Source: RH-AL1 sp965198715
Lineage (GTDB): Bacteria; Pseudomonadota; Alphaproteobacteria; Rhizobiales; Beijerinckiaceae
Direction: 5' to 3'
DNA length: 64,000 nt
NCBI GenBank assembly: GCA_965198715.1
Contig: CBDAPV010000002.1
Span: 248,001-312,000, forward strand
The notes beneath the pieces were generated by a model. That model ran no database searches. It was not told the DNA's origin and saw nothing but the letters and a program-made list of their open reading frames with translations. The position numbers and the translations under genes were made by a program. Position 1 is the stretch's first letter, and the number at the start of each line of letters is the position of its first letter. Below, piece after piece: positions 17,750-26,361 of this stretch.

Positions 17750-19549
17750 ATGGCAGGGCCCTCGGCTCCGATGCCGCGCGCGACCGGCAAGGCGCTCGAT
17801 CGCTGGCTGCGCAAGTCGGCGTCGGGCGTGCGTCCCCTGATCAACACCGCCATCGCCACCGGCCTCGTCGGCGGGCTGCTGCTCATCGCCCAGGCCTGGG
17901 TGCTCGCCCGCATCGTCGATGCCGTAATCATCGCCGGGCACGGCCTCGCCGCCGTCCGGCCCTGGCTCTGGGGCCTGTTGGCGATCTTCGCCCTGCGCGC
18001 GCTGGCCGGCGCGGCGGGCGAGATCGTCGCCTTCGAGGCCGGCGCCCGCGTCGTGCTCCAGGTGCGCGACAAGCTGCAGGCGCATGTCGCCGCGCTGGGG
18101 CCGGCGTGGACGCGGGCGCAGCGCACCGGCGACGTCGTCACCACGATGGTCGACAGCGTCGAGACGCTGCACCGCTACTACGCCGCCTACCTCCCGCAGA
18201 TGGCGCTCTCGGCCTGCATCCCGCTCGCCATCCTCGTCTTCGTCGTGCCGGCCGACTGGATCTCCGGCCTCATCATGGTGCTCTCGGCGCCGCTGATCCC
18301 GTTCTTCATGATCCTCATCGGCAAGGGCACCGAGGCGCTCAACCAGAGCCAGTGGCGCAAGCTGGCGCGGATGAGCGCGCATTTCTTCGACATGATCGAG
18401 GGGCTGACGACGCTGAAGCTCTTCAACGCCAGCCGCGCCGAGGTCGCCGTCGTCGCCGCCATCGCCGACGACTACCGCGAGAGCACGATGGCCGTGCTGC
18501 GCGTCGCCTTCCTGTCCTCGCTGGCGCTCGAGTTCTTCGCCACCGTCAGCATTGCCATGGTGGCGGTCTTCATCGGCTTCCGGCTTTACGATGGGCAGAT
18601 GCACTTCCTGCAGGGCTTCTTCGTGCTGCTGCTGGCGCCCGAGTTCTACCGACCGCTTCGCGCCATGGGCACGCAGTACCACGCCCGGATGGAGGCGATC
18701 GGCGCCTCCGAGGCCATCGTCGCCCTGCTGCAGACCCCCGTGCCGGAGCGCGCGGCGCTGGCCGATCCCGCCGTTGCGGTCGCGCTGCCTCCGGGCGTCG
18801 TGCGCGAGATCCGCTTCGATCGAGTCGACTTCGCCTACGCGGCCGAGCCCGTCCTGCACGACGTCAGCTTCACGCTGACGCGCGGCGAGCGGGTGGCGCT
18901 GGTTGGCCCGTCCGGCGCCGGCAAGACCACGCTGACCCAGCTGCTGCTCGGCTTCCTCGCGCCCGCCACCGGACGCATCCTCGTCGACGGCACCGATCTC
19001 CGCGACCTCGTGCGCGACGACTGGATGGGCCGCATCGCTTGGCTGCCGCAGCGCCCGACGCTGTTCCACGGCAGCGTGCTCGACAACATCCGTCTCGCCC
19101 GTCCCGACGCGAGCATGGCGCAGGTGCGCCGCGCGGTCGAGCAGGCCGGCGCCGACGCGCTGATCGCCGGCCTGCCGCGGGGCTACGACACGATGCTGAG
19201 CGATCGCGGTCAGGGTCTTTCCGGCGGCGAGATCCAGCGCGTCGCGCTGGCCCGCATCTTCCTCGCCGAAGCCGACATCGTGGTGCTCGACGAGGCCAGC
19301 GCCGGGCTCGACGACGAGACCGCCGCGCTGGTCACGCGCTCGATCGAGCGGCTCGCGGCGAGGGCGGCGGTGCTCGTCATCGCGCACCGGCTCGAGACGA
19401 TCCGCGGCGCCGACACGATCCTGGTGTTGGACGGCGGCCGCATCGTGGAGCGGGGGCGCCACGAGGACCTGCTCGCGAGCGGCTCGCTCTACGCCCGCCT
19501 CGTCGGCTTCACGGACGTGGAAGCCGTGCGCGAAGACGTGCCGGCATGA
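17750..19549 (+). CDS. cydD: CydD subunit of the cysteine/glutathione ABC exporter
   Basis: 599-residue half-transporter with an N-terminal six-helix membrane domain and a C-terminal ATPase: Walker A GPSGAGKTTLT, signature LSGGEIQRVALARI, Walker B IVVLDEASAGLDD. With CydC it exports cysteine and glutathione to the periplasm, which is needed to assemble cytochrome bd. It lies directly behind cydA-cydB, whereas many alphaproteobacteria place the exporter genes first. The stop overlaps the cydC start by ATGA at 19546-19549, implying translational coupling. Confidence 0.93.
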   Translation: MAGPSAPMPRATGKALDRWLRKSASGVRPLINTAIATGLVGGLLLIAQAWVLARIVDAVIIAGHGLAAVRPWLWGLLAIFALRALAGAAGEIVAFEAGARVVLQVRDKLQAHVAALGPAWTRAQRTGDVVTTMVDSVETLHRYYAAYLPQMALSACIPLAILVFVVPADWISGLIMVLSAPLIPFFMILIGKGTEALNQSQWRKLARMSAHFFDMIEGLTTLKLFNASRAEVAVVAAIADDYRESTMAVLRVAFLSSLALEFFATVSIAMVAVFIGFRLYDGQMHFLQGFFVLLLAPEFYRPLRAMGTQYHARMEAIGASEAIVALLQTPVPERAALADPAVAVALPPGVVREIRFDRVDFAYAAEPVLHDVSFTLTRGERVALVGPSGAGKTTLTQLLLGFLAPATGRILVDGTDLRDLVRDDWMGRIAWLPQRPTLFHGSVLDNIRLARPDASMAQVRRAVEQAGADALIAGLPRGYDTMLSDRGQGLSGGEIQRVALARIFLAEADIVVLDEASAGLDDETAALVTRSIERLAARAAVLVIAHRLETIRGADTILVLDGGRIVERGRHEDLLASGSLYARLVGFTDVEAVREDVPA

Positions 19550-21213
19550 GAGACCTGCTGCGGCTGCTGGGCCTGTTCCGTCCCTACGCCCTGTGGATGC
19601 TCGGCGGCATCGCGCTCAGCACGACCGTGGTGCTCGCCAACGTCGGCCTGCTGGCGCTGGCCGGCTGGTTCATCGCCGCGATGGCCATCGCCGGCCTCGG
19701 TGGTCCCGGAGTCGAGTATTTCGCGCCGGCCGCCGGCATTCGCGGGCTGGCGATCCTGCGCACCGGCGGTCGCTACCTCGAGCGCCTCGTCACCCACGAG
19801 GCGACCTTCCGGCTGCTGGCGCGGCTGCGCGCCTGGTTCTACGAGCACCTCGAGCCGCTGGCCCCGGCACGGCTGCAGCACTACCGCGGCGGCGACCTGC
19901 TCAGCCGCATCCGCGCCGACATCGACAGCCTCGACAACCTCTACCTCCGCGTCGTCGCACCGAGCGTGGCGGCGCTCGTCAGCGTGGTCGCCATGGTGGC
20001 CTTCCTGACGCTGTTCAGCCGCCCCATCGCCCTCGCCGATGGCGCCGGCCTCGTGCTCGCCGGCGTCGCGCTGCCGCTGCTGGCGCAGCGCCTCGGCCGC
20101 GCGCCGGGCCGGGCCGGCGTGGCGCTGCGCTCCGACCTGCGCGCCGCCGCCTCCGACAATGTCCGCGGCCTCGGCGAGCTGATGGTGTGCCGAGCCGACG
20201 CGCGGCAGCGCGCGCTGGTCTCGGGGCTGGGCACCGGCCTCGTCGCCGAAGGACGCCGCCTGGCGATGGTCGGCGCCGCCGGCTCGGCGCTCTCCGGCCT
20301 CGGCGCGCATTGCACCATGTGGGTCGCCCTGGTGATCGCCATCCCGCTCGTCGCCGGCCGCACGCTGCCCGGCCCGGATCTGGCGATGATCGCGCTCTTC
20401 GTGCTGGCGAGCTTCGAGGCGGTCACCGCCCTGCCGCTGGCGTTCCAGACGCTCGGCGAGACCCTGGCCGCCGCCCGCCGCATCTTCGAGATCGTCGATG
20501 CCGCGCCCTCGGTCACAGAGCCGGCGGTCGCGGCCGCCGCGCCGGTGCGCTTCGACCTGCGGGTCGAGGGCCTGCGCATGCGTTACGCGCCCGACGCGCC
20601 CTGGGCGCTCGACGGCGTCGACCTCGTCGTGCCGCAGGGCGGCTCGCTCGGCATCGTCGGCCCGAGCGGCTCGGGCAAGACCAGCCTGCTCAACGTGCTG
20701 CTGCGCTTCTGGGACTACCAGGAAGGCCGCGTCGAGATCGGCAGCGTGCCGCTGCGCGCGCTGAGCGGCGAGAGCGCCCGCGGCCTCTGCGCCGTGGTGG
20801 CGCAGCAGACCCACCTCTTCAACACCAGCGTGCGCGCCAACTTGGTGCTGGCGCGGCCCGGCGCTGATGAGGCCGAGCTGCACGCCGCCCTGCGCGATGC
20901 CGCCCTGCTGGACGAGATCCTGGCCATGCCCGAAGGGCTGGACACGATCGTCGGCGAGACCGGCACGCGCCTCTCCGGCGGGCAGGCGCGGCGGCTCGCC
21001 TTGGCGCGCGCCTTCCTGAAGGACGCGCCGCTGCTGATCCTCGACGAGCCGACCGAGGGGCTCGATGCGGCCTCCGAACATCTCGTCCTCGACGCCATGG
21101 CGACCCTCATGCGGGGCAGGACGACGTTGCTGATCACCCACCATCGCCAGGCCCTGCGCCACGTCGACGCCGTCCTCGCGCTGAACCACGGTCGCTGCTC
21201 GCCTCGATCTTAA
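19546..21213 (+). CDS. cydC: CydC subunit of the cysteine/glutathione ABC exporter
   Basis: 555-residue half-transporter starting MRDLLRLLGLFRPYALWML at 19546; the frame stays open far upstream but that part is antisense-like noise. A membrane domain of about 310 residues is followed by an ATPase with Walker A GPSGSGKTSLL, signature LSGGQARRLALARAF and Walker B LLILDEPTEGLDA. It pairs with CydD to form the heterodimer required for cytochrome bd maturation. Last gene of the rightward cyd operon; no terminator hairpin is obvious after it. Confidence 0.93.
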   Translation: MRDLLRLLGLFRPYALWMLGGIALSTTVVLANVGLLALAGWFIAAMAIAGLGGPGVEYFAPAAGIRGLAILRTGGRYLERLVTHEATFRLLARLRAWFYEHLEPLAPARLQHYRGGDLLSRIRADIDSLDNLYLRVVAPSVAALVSVVAMVAFLTLFSRPIALADGAGLVLAGVALPLLAQRLGRAPGRAGVALRSDLRAAASDNVRGLGELMVCRADARQRALVSGLGTGLVAEGRRLAMVGAAGSALSGLGAHCTMWVALVIAIPLVAGRTLPGPDLAMIALFVLASFEAVTALPLAFQTLGETLAAARRIFEIVDAAPSVTEPAVAAAAPVRFDLRVEGLRMRYAPDAPWALDGVDLVVPQGGSLGIVGPSGSGKTSLLNVLLRFWDYQEGRVEIGSVPLRALSGESARGLCAVVAQQTHLFNTSVRANLVLARPGADEAELHAALRDAALLDEILAMPEGLDTIVGETGTRLSGGQARRLALARAFLKDAPLLILDEPTEGLDAASEHLVLDAMATLMRGRTTLLITHHRQALRHVDAVLALNHGRCSPRS

Positions 21214-21242
21214 CCACGCCGCGATCTTGCGATGGACCCTGG

Positions 21243-21257
21243 TTAACGAATCGTTAA
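21243..21257. promoter_or_regulatory. CtrA-type box with embedded GANTC methylation site
   Basis: TTAACGAATCGTTAA is an exact TTAA-N7-TTAA match to the binding site of CtrA, the alphaproteobacterial cell-cycle regulator. The central bases contain GAATC (21248-21252), a GANTC site for the CcrM methylase. The box ends 29 bases before the start codon of the 36-residue ORF at 21287, a position suitable for promoter control. Confidence 0.65.
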
Positions 21258-21286
21258 CGATGGAGGCACGACAGAGGGGGACTCGC

Positions 21287-21397
21287 ATGAACAACGCGCG
21301 CAGATGGCTCGGCCGGCTCGGGATCGAGAGCGTCGTCGCCTACGGCCTGTTGCTGGTGGGGCTGGTGAAGGCCTTTGCTGTCATGCATCGCGCGTGA
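21287..21397 (+). CDS. 36-residue single-span membrane peptide
   Basis: Short ORF starting MNNARRWLGRLG and ending MHRA. The first 12 residues are basic and amphipathic, followed by one hydrophobic helix (about 15-29, VVAYGLLLVGLV). AGAGGGGG lies about 7 bases before the ATG and is a good ribosome binding site. It is preceded by a CtrA-type box and followed 111 bases later by tRNA-Tyr. No known family is recognised. The clear RBS and promoter element make it credible despite its size. Confidence 0.6.
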   Translation: MNNARRWLGRLGIESVVAYGLLLVGLVKAFAVMHRA

Positions 21398-21508
21398 CGG
21401 CGGCCCGTCGCCGCGATCAGGCTGGCCGGGCTGCCGCGCGGCGGTCCAATCGGGTTGACAGGCGCCCGCGGCTTTCGCCATAAGCCCGGTTCCGCGCGAG
21501 CGCGGCGT

Positions 21509-21593
21509 GGGAGAGTGTCCCGAGCGGCAAAGGGGGCGGACTGTAAATCCGCTGGCTATGCCTTCGTAGGTTCGAGTCCTACCTCTCCCACCA
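21509..21593 (+). tRNA. tRNA-Tyr (GTA)
   Basis: Class II tRNA. The acceptor arms GGGAGAG and CTCTCCC pair, with discriminator A and an encoded CCA. The anticodon stem encloses ACTGTAAAT with anticodon GTA at 21543-21545. A long variable arm of about nine bases (GGCTATGCC) and a T arm GTAGG-TTCGAGT-CCTAC follow. Total 85 nt, as usual for bacterial tRNA-Tyr. Confidence 0.97.
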
Positions 21594-21673
21594 CTGTCTC
21601 TCTTTCGCAGTGAACGCCCGGCTGATGCCGGAACGGTGCTCAATGTGCGGTGACCCGAACCGAAGGCAGCGTG

Positions 21674-21910
21674 ATGGACGACGACAACCGGCAGCCCCGT
21701 GTCGCGGCGAACGAGAACGGCAACGTCCAGACCCTGAAGCCGAGCGAGGCCTCGCCCGGGATGCCGCTGCTGATCACGCGCATGCAGCGGGCCCAGCTGC
21801 GCGACCGCGGCTTCTCCGACGACGACATCCGCGGGATGACGCCGCTCGACGCCCACCGGCACCTCGCCGGGGAGCGTGCGGCGCCCGTTCCGCCGCCGCC
21901 AGCTGATTAG
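21674..21910 (+). CDS. Small hydrophilic hypothetical protein
   Basis: 78 residues, start MDDDNRQPRVAANENGNVQT; the Met 24 bases upstream lacks a ribosome binding site, whereas AAGGCAGC precedes 21674. No signal peptide or membrane helix. A short predicted helix pair (LITRMQRAQLRDRG and SDDDIRGMTPLDAHRHL) followed by a Pro-rich tail resembles a small adaptor-like or SHOCT-like hairpin, but no family can be named. Confidence 0.55.
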   Translation: MDDDNRQPRVAANENGNVQTLKPSEASPGMPLLITRMQRAQLRDRGFSDDDIRGMTPLDAHRHLAGERAAPVPPPPAD

Positions 21911-22012
21911 GCGACGAGCCCCTTTATCGTTTGATGTGTCCGACGCTCAGAAACCATTCAGCCGCGGCACCGTAGAAGCCTGTGTGCGAATCGCACGCCC
22001 GGGAGAGATATT

Positions 22013-22201
22013 ATGTTCAAGAAGCTGATCGCATCGGTGGTGCTCGTCGCCGCGATGTCCGGCGTGTCGGTCGCCGCCAAGGCCGACATGATGCACCGCC
22101 ACATGCGCGAGCACATGATGCACCACCGCATGATGCATCACATGATGATGCACCACGACCACATGATGATGCATCGCGACCACATGCGCCACGAAATGTA
22201 A
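22013..22201 (+). CDS. Secreted Met/His-rich metal-binding-type peptide
   Basis: 62 residues. A signal peptide MFKKLIASVVLVAAMSGVSV with likely cleavage after AAKA leaves a 38-residue mature chain starting DMMHRHMREHMMHH. In it 28 of 38 residues are Met or His (15 Met, 13 His), arranged as MMHH-like clusters. Such Met/His-rich segments bind copper, silver or nickel in known periplasmic chaperones and storage proteins; a metal-buffering role in the periplasm is inferred. GGGAGAG precedes the ATG, and a strong intrinsic terminator follows 27 bases after the stop, so it is its own transcription unit. Confidence 0.75.
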   Translation: MFKKLIASVVLVAAMSGVSVAAKADMMHRHMREHMMHHRMMHHMMMHHDHMMMHRDHMRHEM

Positions 22202-22227
22202 GAGGCCGCTTTCGGCCGATACGGACG

Positions 22228-22257
22228 GCGTCCACATGAGAAGTGTGGACGCTTTTT
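22228..22257 (+). terminator. Rho-independent terminator
   Basis: Perfect 9-bp stem GCGTCCACA/TGTGGACGC with a 7-base loop followed by TTTTT. It ends the transcript of the Met/His-rich peptide. Confidence 0.92.
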
Positions 22258-22318
22258 AACGCCAAGCACCACCCGCTAGCCTGCTAGGAACATCGCGAAG
22301 CGGGCGAGAGAGATTGGG

Positions 22319-25216
22319 ATGTCCAGGGGTTTAACGGCTCCCGCCGACGCCACCCGGCCGGGCGATCCGAAGCTGGAAGCGGCGTTGCGCAAGGCCGTGC
22401 GGGGCGAGGTGCTGTTCGGCCGCGCCGACCGCGGGCGCTACGCCACCGATGCCTCGATCTACCAGGTCGAGCCGCTCGGCGTGGTGGTGCCCCATACACG
22501 CGACGACCTCGCAGCGACGCTGGCCGTGGCGCGCGACTTCGGCGTGCCGGTGCTCGGACGCGGCGGCGGCACCAGCCAGTGTGGGCAGACGGTCAATCGC
22601 GCCATCGTGCTCGACTGCACCAAGCACCTGCGCAAGGTGCTGGAGGTCGACGCGACCGCGCGGACGGCGCTGGTGGAGCCCGGCCTGGTGCTCGGCCACC
22701 TCAACGCGGCGCTGAAGCCGCACAAGCTGTTCTTCCCGGTCGATCCGTCGACGCACCAGCGCTGCACCATCGGCGGCATGGCCGGCAACAATTCCTGCGG
22801 CGGCAAGTCCATCCGCTACGGCCTGATGGCCGATAACGTGGAGGCCATCGACGCGCTGCTCGCCGACGGGTCGCGCCACCGCTTCGGCCCGGCCGCCGTG
22901 ACGCGCGAGCCCGAAGGCCTGCTCGCCGCCCTCCGCGCGCTGGGCGAGCGTGAGGCGGCCGAGATCGCCGCGCGCTTCCCCCGGCAACTGCGTCGCGTCG
23001 GCGGCTACAACATCGATTGCCTCACCCCCGACGCGAAGACGGCCGGTCGTGACAATCTCGCCCGCCTGCTGGTCGGCTCCGAGGGCACGCTCGCGCTGTC
23101 GGAGTCACTGCTGCTGAAGCTCGCGCTGATCAAGCCGCGCAAGGCAATCGGCATCTGCCAGTTTGCGACCTTTCGCGCGGCGATGGAGGCGACGCAGCAC
23201 CTCGTCACGCTCGATCCCGAGGCCGTCGAGCTCGTCGACCGCACCATGATCGACCTCGGCCGCGGCATCCCGATCTACCGCGCCACGATCGACACAATGC
23301 TCATCGGCGAGCCGGAAGCTCTGCTGATGGTCGAGTTCCACGGCGACGACGACGCCTGGCTGGCCGCGCGCCTCGCCGCGCTGGACGAGTTGATGGGCGA
23401 CATCGGCCATCCCCATGCCGTGGTTCACGTCACCGAGCCCCAGCGGCAGGCCGAGATCGCCGAGGTGCGCGAGGCCGGGCTCAACATCATGATGTCGGAG
23501 AAATCGGCCGGCAAACCGATCAGCTTCATCGAGGATTGCGCCGTCGACCTGCCCGACCTCGCCGACTACACCGAGCGGCTCAACGCCGTCTTCGCCCGCC
23601 ACGGCAGCCGCCCGACCTATTACGCCCACGCCTCCGTCGGCTGCCTCCACGTGCGCCCCGTGCTCAACATGAAGGACGCGACCGATGTGCGCGCCATGCG
23701 GGCGATCGCGGAAGAGTGCTTCGATCTCGTGCGCGAGTACAAGGGCAGCCACAGCGGCGAGCATGGCGACGGCATCGCCCGCTCCGAGTTCAACGAGCCG
23801 ATGTTCGGCTCCCGCCTCGCCCGCGCCTTCGAGCAGGTCAAAGACCTGTTCGATCCCACCGGCCTGCTCAATCCCGGCCGCGTGGTACGCCCGCCGCGCT
23901 TCGACGATCGCCGGCTGTTTCGCTACGGACCCGATTACGCCGCTGCGCCGGTGACGCCGCGCATGGATTGGTCGGCCTGGCTAGGGCCGCAGGGCGGCCT
24001 GCTCGCCGCCGTCGAGATGTGCAACAACAACGGCACCTGCCGCAAATTCGATGCCGGCTCGATGTGCCCGTCCTACCGCGTCACCCGCGACGAGACGCAC
24101 CTGACGCGGGGCCGCGCCAACACGCTGCGCCTCGCCCTCACCGGCCAGCTCGGCCCCGACGCGCTCGCCGGCGACGACGTGGCGGCGGCGATGAAGCTCT
24201 GCGTTTCCTGCAAGGCGTGCCGGCGCGAGTGCCCGGTGGGCGTCGACATGGCCAAGATGAAGATCGAGGCCTCGGCCGCGCGGGTGGCGAAGCACGGCGT
24301 GGCGCTGCGCGAGCGGCTGGTGGCGGAGCTGCCGCGCTACGCGCCCTGGGCGACGCGCGTGGCGCCGCTCGCCAACCTGCGCAACCACGTGCCGCTGCTG
24401 CGGCGGCTCGGCGAGCGCTTCCTCGGCATCGCCGCCTCGCGCACGCTGCCGGCGTTCCGCAGCGACCCGTTCCGCGACGCCGAGATCGGCCGGCCGACGG
24501 GTGCGGCGAACGAGGTGATCCTCTTCGGCGACACCTTCAACCGCGCCTACGAGCCCGAGAACCTGCGCGCGGCGGTGCGGGTGCTGCGAAGGCTCGGCCT
24601 GACGCCGGTCATGCCGAAGGTCGCGGGCCGCCCGCTCTGCTGCGGCCGCACTTACCTCTCCGCCGGCCTCGTCGACCGCGCGCGCGAGGAGGCGCGGCGC
24701 ACGCTCGACGCGCTGGCCGGCGACGCTCCGGTGCTGGGGCTCGAGCCCTCCTGCCTGATGACGCTGCGCGACGAGTTCGGCTCGTTGCTGCCCGGCGCCG
24801 GGGCGGACAAGATGAAGGACCGCGCCCGTCTGCTGACGGAATACCTGGCCGAGCACAAGATCGAGGCGCCGATGACGCTGCCGGGCAAGGTGCTCCACGT
24901 CCACGGCCACTGCCACCAGAAGAGTTTCGGGGCCTTTCCGGCCGCGCTGGCCGTGCTGCGCAAGATCGAGGGCGCCACGGTGAAGCCGATCGAATCCTCG
25001 TGCTGCGGCATGGCCGGCGCCTTCGGCTACGGCGCCGAGACGCTGGAGGCCTCGAAGCAGATGGCCGAGCTGTCGCTCCTGCCCGCGGTGCGCGCCGCGG
25101 GTGCCGACGACATCGTGGTGGCCGACGGCACCTCCTGCCGCCACCAGATCGCGGACCTGGGCGACCGCGAGGCGGTGCACGCGGTGCGGGTGCTGGACCT
25201 GGCGCTGGGAGGCTGA
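22319..25216 (+). CDS. FAD-linked D-2-hydroxyacid dehydrogenase with 4Fe-4S and CCG domains (YdiJ-like)
   Basis: 965-residue fused oxidoreductase. An N-terminal FAD_binding_4 domain has VLGRGGGTSQCGQTV and GGMAGNNSCGGKS. A FAD-oxidase C domain follows, containing SHSGEHGDGIAR with conserved His residues. An iron-sulphur segment has CNNNGTCRKFDAGSMCP and CVSCKACRRECPVGVD. Two cysteine-rich CCG-type domains come last (RPLCCGRTYLS, GHCHQKSFG, SSCCGMAGAFGYG). This layout matches YdiJ-type enzymes that oxidise D-2-hydroxyglutarate or D-lactate and pass electrons to the quinone pool. Substrate is not decidable from sequence. ATG 22319 has GCGAGAGAG upstream. Single gene by context. Confidence 0.9.
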   Translation: MSRGLTAPADATRPGDPKLEAALRKAVRGEVLFGRADRGRYATDASIYQVEPLGVVVPHTRDDLAATLAVARDFGVPVLGRGGGTSQCGQTVNRAIVLDCTKHLRKVLEVDATARTALVEPGLVLGHLNAALKPHKLFFPVDPSTHQRCTIGGMAGNNSCGGKSIRYGLMADNVEAIDALLADGSRHRFGPAAVTREPEGLLAALRALGEREAAEIAARFPRQLRRVGGYNIDCLTPDAKTAGRDNLARLLVGSEGTLALSESLLLKLALIKPRKAIGICQFATFRAAMEATQHLVTLDPEAVELVDRTMIDLGRGIPIYRATIDTMLIGEPEALLMVEFHGDDDAWLAARLAALDELMGDIGHPHAVVHVTEPQRQAEIAEVREAGLNIMMSEKSAGKPISFIEDCAVDLPDLADYTERLNAVFARHGSRPTYYAHASVGCLHVRPVLNMKDATDVRAMRAIAEECFDLVREYKGSHSGEHGDGIARSEFNEPMFGSRLARAFEQVKDLFDPTGLLNPGRVVRPPRFDDRRLFRYGPDYAAAPVTPRMDWSAWLGPQGGLLAAVEMCNNNGTCRKFDAGSMCPSYRVTRDETHLTRGRANTLRLALTGQLGPDALAGDDVAAAMKLCVSCKACRRECPVGVDMAKMKIEASAARVAKHGVALRERLVAELPRYAPWATRVAPLANLRNHVPLLRRLGERFLGIAASRTLPAFRSDPFRDAEIGRPTGAANEVILFGDTFNRAYEPENLRAAVRVLRRLGLTPVMPKVAGRPLCCGRTYLSAGLVDRAREEARRTLDALAGDAPVLGLEPSCLMTLRDEFGSLLPGAGADKMKDRARLLTEYLAEHKIEAPMTLPGKVLHVHGHCHQKSFGAFPAALAVLRKIEGATVKPIESSCCGMAGAFGYGAETLEASKQMAELSLLPAVRAAGADDIVVADGTSCRHQIADLGDREAVHAVRVLDLALGG

Positions 25217-25537
25217 TCCTTCCCCCGCGTAGCGGGGAAGGGAGCTGACGTGAAGGGCCGCGGTCTCGTCGGATGGTCCCTTCTCCCTCTTGCGGGAGAA
25301 GGTGCCCGAAGGGCGGATGAGGGGTCGGGCAACCGTTCCGGCAGGTCTGCCTCGACGCGAAACGAAAACCTGGAGAGGTGACCCGACCCCTCATCCGGCG
25401 CTTCGCGCCACCTTCCCCCATACGGGGAGAAGGGGTTAACCGGGAGGTCTGCGATCGTGCCTTGAAGGCCGCGCCTGCAGCGATAAGCTCGCCTCATGCC
25501 GTCGCCCGATAAGGAGAAGGGCCGCGGGCGGACAAGC
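25217..25537. other. Intergenic stretch dominated by inverted repeat pair
   Basis: No gene seen. Contains the repeat at 25278-25436, plus a further short CCTTCTCC-like stem near 25505-25520 just before the convergent PilZ gene. Confidence 0.6.
25278..25436. repeat. Inverted pair of interspersed repeat units
   Basis: Unit 1 runs CCCTTCTCCCTCTTGCGGGA to GATGAGGGGTCGGG. Unit 2, in opposite orientation, runs CCCGACCCCTCATCCGGCG to TACGGGGAGAAGGGG. About 50 bases separate them. Each unit has its own small CTTCTCC/GGAGAAG stem. This repeat type is widespread between convergent genes in Hyphomicrobiales and may act as a bidirectional terminator here. Confidence 0.75.
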
Positions 25538-25909
25538 CTACCCCAGCTCCGTCAGCCTGACGCCGGCGTCGCGGCCGACCTGCCAGACGAGGTCAGCGCG
25601 GTAGAGCGAGCGGGCCGCGCCGTCGGTGAGGACGAAGCTCTTGGGCAGCGGACGATCCTTCTCGAGCTGCAGCCGCGCGCCACTGCGCGAGCGGTCCTTG
25701 ATCCGGCAATCGGCGATGGTGCGATGCTTGCGCTCGCCGATGAGGCCGTCGCGCAGCCTCGTGCGCTGCCGCTTGTCGCCGCGGCGCTCGACGCCGGACC
25801 AGCCCGTGGGCGCCAGCTCGACGACGCTGTAGGTGAACTCGCCCCGCACGCGCTCGCCGGGCCCGACGCGGCGGCCGAGCACCTCACGCGCCGGCTCGAT
25901 TGTCGTCAA
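25538..25909 (-). CDS. PilZ domain protein at the end of the flagellar operon
   Basis: 123-residue PilZ-type protein. The c-di-GMP-binding signature is visible as RRGDKRQRTR (the R-x-x-x-R region, about residues 42-51) and DRSRSGARL (canonical D/NxSxxG). A short unassigned N-terminus precedes it. Its start overlaps the stop of the upstream 151-residue gene, placing it at the distal end of the motA-fliM-fliN-fliG-flhB operon. A YcgR-like role in c-di-GMP control of motor output is inferred from domain and position. Confidence 0.75.
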   Translation of the reverse strand: MTTIEPAREVLGRRVGPGERVRGEFTYSVVELAPTGWSGVERRGDKRQRTRLRDGLIGERKHRTIADCRIKDRSRSGARLQLEKDRPLPKSFVLTDGAARSLYRADLVWQVGRDAGVRLTELG

Positions 25910-26361
25910 CGACGCCTCGACATCAGCGGCGAGAGCGAGCCGTGGCCGAGACGTGCGTCGGTCAGCGCCGACGCCAGCGCCAGCGTGCCTTGCGCCGCGT
26001 TCTCCGGCTCGATCGGGAACCAGACGCGGCGCAGCGAGACGAGGCCCTCATGGCGGTCGAGGACCAGGGTGAAGAACGCGCTTATGCTGTTGCCGTGGAA
26101 TTCCATCTCGAGCGCGATCGACGGACTGCTATCCCAATCGAGCGCGTAATCGGCCCCGCAGGCGAAGGTCAGCGCGCTTTCCTGGAAGTAGAGTTCCGCG
26201 GAGGAATGCACCAGATCGGCGATGTTGGCCCATTGCCCGGCGCGGATGTAGCCGATGATGTCGCCAGGATCGATCAGGCGCAGCTCGGCGACCGTCTCTC
26301 CGAGCGCAGCCGCGAGAATGGCGGCGCGCTGGCGCGCGACGTCCGTGATGAGATTAGGCAT
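25906..26361 (-). CDS. Unknown flagellar-operon protein
   Basis: 151 residues, family not recognised. No signal peptide or membrane helix. It starts MPNLITDVARQRAAILAAAL with a helical N-terminus; the middle is beta-rich (LTFACGADYALDW, ALEMEFHGNSISAFFTLVLD). It overlaps flhB by 8 bases and the PilZ gene by 4 bases, so translation is probably coupled to both. Possible roles are flagellar export or motor regulation, by position only. Confidence 0.65.
   Translation of the reverse strand: MPNLITDVARQRAAILAAALGETVAELRLIDPGDIIGYIRAGQWANIADLVHSSAELYFQESALTFACGADYALDWDSSPSIALEMEFHGNSISAFFTLVLDRHEGLVSLRRVWFPIEPENAAQGTLALASALTDARLGHGSLSPLMSRRR

Noticed and set aside
18106..19545. Very long open frame upstream of and in frame with cydC
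   Set aside because: It overlaps cydD in another frame, is rich in Arg/Ala/Pro as expected for a GC-rich shadow frame, and has no family character before the cydC start.
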